Source: Liopterus haemorrhoidalis
Taxonomy: Eukaryota; Arthropoda; Insecta; Coleoptera; Dytiscidae
Reading direction: 5' to 3'
Length of the DNA: 64,000 bases
NCBI GenBank assembly: GCA_963971575.1
Contig: OZ020619.1
Location: 27,718,800-27,782,799 of the forward strand
Shown here: positions 22,621 to 32,100 of the stretch, one piece after another
Layout: every line of letters starts with the position of its first letter
How positions within the stretch are numbered: position 1 is the stretch's first letter
Position numbers and translations under genes: made by a program
Notes under the pieces: model-generated
Databases searched by the model: none
Seen by the model: only the letters and a program-made list of their open reading frames with translations
What the model was told of the DNA's origin: nothing

Positions 22621-22860
22621 CGAAAACATGTTTACTTAACCGGATCACTGAGCCGGATCAATGAACCGGCTCAACAAACTGAACGACCTCCACTGATCCG
22701 GTTCCGCAAACTGAGCCGAAATTCCCGTCTCTAGTTTATATGCAACAAGATGAATATAATAAAAAAAAAAAAATTAAATTTTAAAAATCATGTCTATCCC
22801 CTATTGCTGCAGTTCTAATGTACTAGCTGGCACTGGTTCGTGTATTTTTCAATCCTAGTA

Positions 22861-24164
22861 GGGGAGAGTAGCCGAATTTGGACCATCGCCTAGGTTGGAC
22901 CACTATCGTAACTTGACCTGTATAAGGCATTTACGCAGCAAAACAGTAATTTAGAAGGGGATGGACGTAAACTTGTCTGATGAAATCATTTTTATAACAG
23001 CGCATCTCATGCTTGCAGTTAGTGAAGTGTTATTAGTATTTACATACCATTAATTAAATATTTTATCAATAAGGATTTTTTTTTTTTTTTGACTGTTTCA
23101 AAGTAAGTAACAAGATATATTTTTATATCTGCAGAAAGTAAGCTTGTCTGGCTACAATTTACTATATTAGTTTTATTAATCTAGTTTAAATATAAGGTTA
23201 GGTGAAACATTTTAAAATATTTATAAAAGTAGCTCAAGTTGGACCACAAGCAATCGCCTGAATTGGACCGGTCCAATTCAGATGTCTAAATTGCTAAATG
23301 AAGCATACGGCCGAGCAGCCACTGCAGCTATAGCTGAAAGTGCTTTCCGTGCCTCTGGTATTTGGCCTGTAAATATACATATCTTTCAGGACCACCAGTT
23401 TGCAGCATCCGATATTTAACAGTGTTCTGCTAACCCTGCTGAAATCGCAGTAAATACTGCAAGTAGGCCTAATACACCAACATCTATATCTTTAAATGAC
23501 AGTAAAAGTAATAATAGTGATTCTGCTGTTGATTATGTACCTCGGGAGAAAAAAAATAAAAAGTGTAAGTATATTCTTTACGATATATCACCTCCACCAA
23601 AACGAAATCCACAGCAAGGTCCATCGTCTTCTCGAACTGGAGGAACAGCCCAAAAAGCAATTGTAATAACAAGTAGTCCTCATAAAAAGGAATTAGAAAA
23701 AGTCAAAGAGAAAAAGACTAACAAAGTAAAATTACCAAATATTGGACCAAAAAGACAAAGAATAAAAACTAAGACTACATGGTTTTGTATTATCTGTGAG
23801 GAAATGAAGGAAGATGAGATGATACAGTGCATAATATGTCACACTTGGGTCCCCATACACAGTGTGCTGGAGTCAGTGCAAAAATCAAAAGTACTTTTGC
23901 TTCAATTGTGTTTAAGTATATTGATGGTCCATCATGGTAAACCTCTGGTCCATCCTAAGAAACCATTTTCTTTAATTGGACCGATGACACGATTTTTATG
24001 TATTGATTTTTCACTGTTCAATATAATTCTTTTTTTTAAATAAATTATATTATTTTGAAGAAATAAACAATAACTTTTTTTCCACTACTTCCTTTTTATT
24101 AAAAATACTTGTACATCCCTATATATTAAAAAATTCTGGTGGTCCAAATTTGGCTACTCTCTCC
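22861..24164 (+). mobile_element. pogo-type element P1, deletion derivative
   Basis: Inverted ends GGGGAGAGTAGCCGAATTTG and CAAATTTGGCTACTCTCTCC (with small differences), TA at 22859-22860 and 24165-24166. The words TTGGACCA recur inside both ends. At 1304 bp it keeps only the C-terminal part of a pogo-like gene with a PHD-like finger, as in P2 at 34869-37862. The catalytic core has been deleted. Confidence 0.85.
23290..23990 (+). pseudogene. pogo transposase C-terminus with degenerate PHD finger
   Basis: Reads AFRASGIWPVNIHIF (the conserved end of pogo DDE domains), then a lysine/serine-rich linker, then WFCIICEEMKEDEMIQCIICHTW, the first half of a PHD finger. A stop follows the first block (ASDI) and the finger's second half is frameshifted. 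Confidence 0.7.
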
Positions 24165-24166
24165 TA

Positions 24167-25140
24167 TATGAAAGATAGATTATAACATAATATAGTTATG
24201 ATACAATATGTCATGTATGCTTGGGATTTTTATATCGTAATAAAGTCGTGTGTTATACTGATAACGTCTTATTCGTGTGCTGTGAACGATAGATCTTGGA
24301 TGAGAATCAATTTCCTCTTATAATAGACGTTGCCTTAGCGCTCCTATATCGGAATTTCAGCAAATTGATGTATCACCAACACCTGTCATTGATGGAATGG
24401 CTTGTAGGAAATTGAGTTTTTCACTCCTAAAGAAAATCTTATTAATATCTATGGATTTTTGAAAATAAGAATGAAAAGAGGATAAATTAACTGGCTATTC
24501 AGAGCTTATCAGCATTCAGGGTGACATACTGATTTGTAGTAATACGGACGTATTTAAAAAAAGGAGCTCAAAAGCGAACATGTTTTCTTAGAGTGTTCAG
24601 AAACCAAATTTTTTTCTTGTGGCGGGCTCACGTTCTTTTACAATATAAATATGTCCCTTAAAAACGGAGGGGGGGGGGCGTTTTATCCAGTGAACCCCTT
24701 TCCTGGGTGCGCTCCTGATTCTAGTACTGCTATGAGTGAATAATGGGTAAGCGTGGCTCCAACTAAGAAATTTAAATTTCATTAATTAATTTTAGGAATT
24801 TTCACCTTCCCATACAGTGGAATCATTTCAACCCCAATAATTTAATACTTAAAGTGAATACCCGTTTATACAGACAGGCACGACAAAAATGTCGCTTCAA
24901 CGCCATTTATAAATTTTATCATAGAAAGTGTTGTTATAGGTCTTCCACGATATGAGAGGATTTACGGCATTAATAAAAATGTCTAAAACAATTATGTCAC
25001 TTTTTAGTATGAATACAGGTGATAGTTTTTTTTTTGTAAATACAGCACTCTGCCACCTACTTAATATTATTACAATATCAACTATGTATTTTAAATTTAT
25101 AAAATTATTGCCTAGGTTTCAATAAATTTAAAAAACATTT
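24167..25140. other. 3' flank of SIAH-like gene, no gene
   Basis: No supported coding. A G-run with GGGTGCGCTCCTG near 24670-24715 looks like one end of a hAT/MITE without a visible partner. Confidence 0.35.
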
Positions 25141-25144
25141 TGTG

Positions 25145-25150
25145 TTTATT
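25145..25150 (-). terminator. AATAAA polyadenylation signal of SIAH-like gene
   Basis: On the minus strand the stop codon TAA overlaps the hexamer AATAAA (TAATAAA). It is the closest poly(A) signal to the last exon. It lies unusually close to the stop, so the true signal may be further on. Confidence 0.35.
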
Positions 25151-26148
25151 ATTCTTTTATTACTTCAACATTTATTACACAAACAATAGGACATCCATGA
25201 AGATTTAAATATTCTTCTGGAATATTTTTCTCAAAATGCCAGTTTTTAAAATGCCCGGAAAATTCTCCAACAAATACATTTTCTGCATTTGGCAAGGAAA
25301 TTTTATATTTACACGAATAAGTGGTGTTGTCAAAACATTTCTTTTCATTATATCTATTGGTACTTAGATCTAAACACACTTTTTCTTTCACCAACAATGA
25401 ATCAAGATTAAACAAAATGTTAAAGGCTCTAAATTTACCATACCACCATTTTCCAACTAAATTATTTTTGATGGAAAGTTTGGCCGTATTGTCATCTTGT
25501 TGTGCTTCAAGAATATCGTTTTGATTTTGATGGAAATTATTACTTATGTTGTCGAAAAAATTGTTAGTTTTAACTCCAGCAAAAATATTTTCTTCATCAA
25601 CTACTTTTTGATTTTTAATTTGAGTTACTTCATTTCGATTTCTTTTTTCACTAATTTCTTTATATTCGTTATCTTTAATATTTTTTTCGAAGATATTTTT
25701 ATATTTTTCAACAGTATTTTTTGCTACTTCTGTGTTTAAAATTTCTTCAGTTTTTATTAAAAGTATATCTTCCTTAATATCATTAATTTTGTTATCTATT
25801 TTTTCATCCTTTTCATATTCTTTTAAGCTTAAATCTGTTTTTTGTTCCACAATGTCGGTTTTAAATGTTGTTTGTGTCTCACTATTTTTATTGACAATAT
25901 CTTCTTGCTTTTGTTCAATAATAACATCCGTTTTAACCTGTATTTTATCGAAATTATCTTTTGTGCTTTCAATTTTCTTTTTGGTGATATTTTTGTTTTC
26001 ATTTTTATTCCTTTGACGTTTAATTTTTAAAGAAGTTTGTAGAAAATCGTTACACTTTTGACAGCAGAATCCACTGGCATTCGGGTAAACTGGAGCGCTC
26101 GTCATGATTATTTTGCATACATTGCAACTTACATTAGACATGGATACT
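25149..26148 (-). CDS. SIAH-like gene, exon 3 (C-terminal)
   Basis: The last exon (1000 nt, stop included) encodes a second cysteine-rich unit, CNVCKIIMTSAPVYPNASGF followed by CCQKC. Next comes a roughly 190-residue Lys/Asn/Glu-rich low-complexity linker, then an ordered-looking C-terminus (GKWWYGKFRAFNILFNLDS ... CPIVCVINVEVIKE). The last part may be a SINA-like beta region. The acceptor pyrimidine tract is good. A start at the internal ATG 26141 is possible for a separate short gene, but the frame-preserving splice argues against it. Confidence 0.7.
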
Positions 26149-29100
26149 CTGAAAAAAGCACAAAGTTGTATTAGGCGTGTCGCAGAAGAAAAGCTTTAAA
26201 GCATTGGTTCTTAACCTTTTCAACTACTGGCATTTTTAGGGTTTGGTAGGTATGATCACCAAAAAACCATTATAACGGCATTCATGTGTCTGTACGGTAG
26301 AAATTGAAGCCAAACGGCTTAACATAGAAAGTTGAAATTTGGCATGCTTATTCTCTTTGACCCACATATAGGATAAATAAAAACATAGTATAATAAAAAA
26401 TAATATTATTTTTTTAAATTTTGAGTGACATATAAAATGAAACCTCTTAATGCGTAGATCAACAAACAAATTTTTATTTTTGTAAAAATTTTTTTTACGG
26501 GATTTCCGTCAAAATTAAAAAAAAAATTTTGCCAAAAATGCTTCAAAAAACTTTAGTCCCCCAACCTATATTCCAGAGGGAGATTTTTCGAAAAATCTGA
26601 AAAAATCTCCATAATGAACATTTATCAGAACCGGAGGAGTTCAACAGGAATTTTTGATCAGATTAGTTTTTCGAAAAATATCGATTTTTGTTTTGTTGAT
26701 AAAAAAAAGTTTTCTTAAAATTTATTGTGTGGCATCAAAAGAAAGCTCTTAAGACGTAGATTAAGGAACGAAAGAGAGTTTTTTTAATTCGTTTCTTTTA
26801 ATACGATTTTAACCAAAAATGTGGTAAAAAAGTTCTTGTCCCGCACCCTTTTAGCCAAAGGGGTTAAACAAAAAATCTGAAAAAATTATACGTATACAAA
26901 TCGTGTTTTTGAAAAATATTGCAGTTTTTGTGCAATATATTTTTTTAAATAAATGGTAATACTACTAAATATTTCAAAATACCTTCCAACGTCAATACTC
27001 CGTGACCTGAGCCTAAAAGCGATGACAGTGTTCCGCGACGAATTTTTCTCTTGAAAAATGCTCCGCGGCTGCAAAAGTTTGGGAACCGCAACTGTTCATA
27101 ATCGATTCATTTCAAAAGTTTTCTACATGAGCAAATTTTAAATTAAGATCATATTTACCTTAGTTCATAGTAAACATCATCAAAATTGCCAATTTCTGAC
27201 AAAACATTTTTAATTTTATGTTTAATACAGTCTTCTTCAATAATATTAAAATTGTTATATGGTTCCACTATGCTTATATTGTTGAAATTAGCAAAATCAT
27301 TTGCAATTTTAATTGTATACTGAAATAATGAACACAATTTTGGGTGATCCAACAATCTAACGCAGTGCCAAAATTGTCCATTTAAAGTCTCCACTTGGAT
27401 TTGTAGCAAAAAAAGGAAACCAGACATTTTGAATACATAATTATTCATGTTGTCTCTTTTGATGATTGGTTTTACTCGGTATGGATGACCAACAACTAAC
27501 TCTGAATGATGTTGTTTGTAGTGATGTTCAATATCTGTTAACTGGCCGGTCCATTTACAGTTGTTGTCAACAGCAGATGTTGGACAATTATGAAGTATGT
27601 ACCTGTAAACAATAATATATATTTAAAAATCTTTGGACTGACGTCATACTCATTTATTTTCAATTTTCGTTATGCTTACTAGGTAATATAAACATAGGAG
27701 TTTCAATAATTTTTTTATATACAGAGCTGACTTTATATTTTGTAGAATTTTAAATTTTGTTCATATGAACGAAAATGTAGGTGTCAGTTATTTATTTTTA
27801 TTTTATTTTATTTTACTGTATAGGATACACAACAGAATATCCCCACGAATGGGTTATTCCAATTACAGTTAACACAAATTATACATTAAGTGTACACATC
27901 TTATGTCTAAAAAATTAATAAATTAACAATATAAATATACAATAATAATAACAATAATAGTATTTAATGGAAACTGTATCAGTGACAATAGGGGATAGGC
28001 ATGATTTTTTAATTTTTTTTTTATTATATTCCTCTCGTTGCATATAAACATAAAAAACAGTTTTGCATATTTTTTTTTTAATTTGAAGGCTTAAAAAAAT
28101 CATAAATGTATGTAGCGCGCGAAAACGACGTGTGACGTCATACCCCTTCTAAGTGACGCAGTACACTACTAGCCTACCCAGTGTACAACGTGCAGCCTAC
28201 ACAGTCGTGAACTTATTTGCTTGTATAACTTTTATAGGTTATGTAAAGTTAGAGTGATTTTAATTAAAATAAAGTTTAATTCTATAAAAACAATTTATAC
28301 ATGTTTACCGAATTAAATTTTATATTAAAATATATAAAATATGGAAGATCCAGGCCCCAGTACTTCGAAACATAGTCGAAAATATTGTTTAGTACCGATG
28401 TGCACAAATAGTTCAAATAGAAATCCAAAACAACAATTTATATCATTACCTGATGGCGAAAAACAAAAGAAAAGGCGAAATTTGTGGCTGGAAGCTATGA
28501 GGCGAAATAAAACCGATATTTCAGAAAAAAGTAAACTTTATGTTTGTTTATTGATTTTTTGTAAATGCATCAATGTTCGGTAAATTATCACTCTGAGCCC
28601 TAACAAAATCTTTATCTGCCATTTTAATAATAAATGCGTGAAAAATTGTTTAAAAACAAATACAAAACTCTCGAACAATACAATATACACACGTAAAGAT
28701 TATGTTGTAACTGTATCTGTGACGTCAAACCCCAGTCGTTTGACGTCATACACAGTCGTATTTACTCGGCAACCTTCGCTCCGTGGTCAGCTTATTTCAA
28801 ATTTACAACTTTTGAATTAAAAAATTTGGCTTTAATATTAATTAAAATGTGATTTTTGTTTTGTTAGGTTACATAACTAACATTAACATATCAAAAAAAT
28901 GTAGTTTTAAGGAAATATAAATTTTATGCGTATCCCCTATTCATATATTGTAAAGAAATTTTTTCTTGAAAGAAAACATTGAAGAAGAAAATATGTCAAT
29001 ATCAGCAGCATATTCATTAATGTCGGGTTGCTAATGTAAGAGTTTTCTCTAACTCAAGTTAAAATCATTTGTTTTTGTATCTTACAACATACAAAAACAA

Positions 29101-32100
29101 ATGACTTTAACTCGAGTTAGGGATAATTCTTATTTTAGCAACTGGACATAAGTGTCCTACAAATTCTTATCATGGGAGAATTCATTTTTGAATTAGTAAG
29201 GCAAGCTGAAGTATGAAAAAAGATGGGATTTCTAACCTGATGTTGATAAATATTGTAACTTATATAACTGAGCAACTCGAGTGCGTCAAAGTTATTATTA
29301 ACAATTTTGTAACCGATCACAGCATCATTCAAAAGTCGTCTGTTAACCAAGTTAGTAAACGTCTGTTAGTCATATTATAGAAATCTAAGTTAAATTGATA
29401 TAATTCATAATAATTTTTTTGTTTTACTCCATAATTTAGATAACTAATAATTTTTTTTTGTATCTTTTCTAAAGATCCAATGTATGTTTCATACTGAGGG
29501 TTCCAAATACAACTAGCAAATTCTAGATGACTTCTGACTAATGCATTATATAATGTGACGAAAGCACGTGGTTCTGTAAATTCTGTAGTAACTCGAAACA
29601 TAAATACTAAGTTTCTGAGGGCTTTTTGTGCAATATAGTTAATATGCTTGTTAAAGATAAGTTTAGAGTCCAGAATCATTCCAAGATCTTTCACATCAAA
29701 GACCTGTTTCAACAAATATCCAAGTATTGAATAGTCAAATTGAATTAAATTCTGAAAGTAATGTAGTTACATTTTTTTAAATTTAATACCAAGTTGTTTT
29801 GGTTACAGAAGATACTTAACCTATCTAGATCATCTTGAAGTTGCAAACAGTGCTCAATAGTAGTAATGCATTTATATATTTTCAAATCGTCGGCATATAA
29901 AAGAAATTTAGAATAGATAAAGCATTTATAAATATCATTAATAAAAATTGAAAACAAAAGAGGTCCAAGTTTCGAGCCTTGTGGCACTCCTGAAGTTACT
30001 GAAACCAGAGACGATTTGCAATTATTTACAACCACATACTGAGTTCTGTTACTAATGTATGGTTTTAACCACCGCAGCAAATCGCCACATATACCGAAAT
30101 TTTCCAATTTATAAAACAGAGTAGGATGATGAACCTTATCGAAAGCTTTGGAAAAGTCCGTATAAACTGCAGTTGTTAAACTTATAATTTAATTTGCCAA
30201 TAACTTTTTCTAGAACTTTTTCAATTCAGTCAATATACCTATGTATTATTATTCCTTCTAACTAAACTGTTAAAGAGAAATAAGCGTCTGATGATTGGAA
30301 AACTCGCTTGTGAAAATAAAGCCTAAGTTTCTGAGAGATTTTTTGACTATAAGGTTGACGTGTTGATTAAAAGTTAATTTTGAGTCCAAGTAGTAGGTTC
30401 TTAATTTCTGATACTGGTTGCAGTGGCAAATTATTTAAATTGAAATTGCATTTGTGGATATTAAAGTTTCTTGTGAAAGTTATTGCCTTGCACTTTATTG
30501 CAGTTAGTGTTTATTAATAGTATAGAAATCAAAATTTTGTTCAAGTCATCTTAGAGTTATAATCTATATTCATGCTAATAATACATTTAAACAACTTTTA
30601 GCAACATCTAACATATAATAGATGTTTAGAATATTCGAAACATGTGTCTATGTAACCAATAAATAAATATAGAAAATAACAATGGCCCCAAGTGAGAACC
30701 CTGCGACACGCCTGATGTGACATGAACTGTGGGAGGCTTCAAATTACGTACAAAAACAAATTAAGTACGTTTATTATTACAACAAAAATATTTATCTGAA
30801 TGCAGTGACTTTAATACAGACGCGCACACATAGGGGGTGCACCTTGAAAAATATCCGGAAAATAATACATATTTACTAGAGACATTTTTACGGAGAGGCC
30901 AAGGGTTACATATCAATTTAATTTTGATTTTTATAATAAATGTTATTTATATTTTTGTTTGGCTTTTATTAAACATATACTGGGTGATCAATATTGATTA
31001 ACCGTGAAATGTACTATTTTCATTCTATTATGTATATAACTTTATTCCAGGAGTTGAGTTTTGTGTGAAATGTCATTTCAGCGCATGAGCAAAGGTGACA
31101 TTTCTAAATATAATGTCAAAATCTACATATGTATGTATCACGCACGTTTATGCATTTAGTCTAGTTCACCATTATTGGTAAGCGGCAGAAAAACTGTTGC
31201 GATGGAGCGGCCAGGACAATCAATATTGATCATCCGGTATATGATATTTTTGTTCCTGGGGGAGATCCGGACTCGAGGACCCCTCCCCATTTATGCGCGC
31301 CTGCTTTATCATAAAATAAACTGTGGCAACACTGCAGTTTAAGCTCCTTATGTAATACACACAAACGATAAAGACAGGCGCTTTTCTACTAAAGACAGAC
31401 GCACATTTAGGCAACAAAAAAAAAGTTAATTATTATCACGTATTTTGAAAAATTAGCAGAACTGAAGTAATAATAATATTTTTCCACGGCTATATAAATA
31501 TACGTTCATTACAGGCGTGTCAGTGATTAGTAAATGTAGCACGTTCCCCACTCCTTTTTAATGCACACCGCTGACCTGTTACGTAATGAGCTCATTACAT
31601 AACAAGTTCAAGCAGCATTGGCCGGCCGTTGCTAGGCAACGTATTAAATAGGTTGAAAGCAAATGATTATTAGTTTGTAAAGGAAACCGGATAAAAATTA
31701 AATAATATAGTTAAAGTTGTCGCAAATAAATTTTTTGATAAAGTTGGTCTTGGTCAATCAGTTAAACAGTTGAAGCAAGTATTGTTATTTTAATTGAATT
31801 TACATTCGCATGACACGTACATGACCGTTCCTAGGCAACATAATAAATAGGTTGAAAGCAACTGTTAAATTATTGTTAGTTTTTAAAAAGAACTGAATAA
31901 AAATTAAATAATTATTAAGTTAAAGTCGTGAAAAAAGCATAGTTTGCATACGCATGAAATAGTCATTTCATGCTCCTTGCAAAATATTCTATTTTGCATT
32001 AATTGAAGCGAAAAGTACATTTTTCATGAATTCAATAAATTGACCAATTTTGCGATGCTCTAGCAGCGAAATCGTTCATCCCACAAAAAGAAAACTTATG

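Larger units (their letters stand above)
20152..22733. mobile_element. hAT-like element H2, TSD GTTTATAT
   Basis: Flanked by perfect 8-bp duplications GTTTATAT (20144-20151 and 22734-22741). The ends are TACAGATGGCTCG and CCGTCTCTA. Copy B of the host element shows the unduplicated site TGTTTATATGC near 28041-28051 in reverse. About 700 bp of its own sequence is left, rich in GAGCCGGCTC-type palindromes, with a minisatellite at 22399-22620. No transposase was found, so it is non-autonomous. A LINE at 20457-22325 interrupts it. Confidence 0.85.
16074..22801 (-). mobile_element. THAP-exon TIR element, copy A (heavily interrupted)
   Basis: Ends are GGGGATACGCATAAAATT at 16074 and a mutated inverse ending ATGTCTATCCCC at 22801, with TA outside both. 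The same ends bound copy B at 27991-28937, and internal sequence is collinear in reverse. Copy A is swollen by a Helitron (16673-19831) and a hAT (20152-22733). Without them it is about 1 kb and contains two convergent truncated 5' coding starts. I cannot place it in a named superfamily; TA plus THAP does not match the 8-bp TSD of P elements or the TTAA of Kolobok. The exact outer limits could differ by two or three bases, because AATA/TATT flank both copies. Confidence 0.75.
27991..28937 (+). mobile_element. THAP-exon TIR element, copy B (uninterrupted)
   Basis: 947 bp with ends GGGGATAGGCATGATTTTTT and GCGTATCCCC, TA on both sides. Collinear in reverse with copy A, and it supplies the empty sites for the Helitron and hAT insertions there. 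It carries a THAP-like start (28341-28583, plus) and a second start (28622-28548, minus) that converge. Three TGACGTCA octamers lie near its ends. Both copies share the same internal joint, so they amplified as a non-autonomous derivative of a larger parent. Confidence 0.8.

Noticed and set aside
25321..26030. Several plus-strand frames rich in Phe/Ser/Ile opposite SIAH exon 3
   Set aside because: They are antisense shadows of the Lys/Asn/Glu-rich linker.
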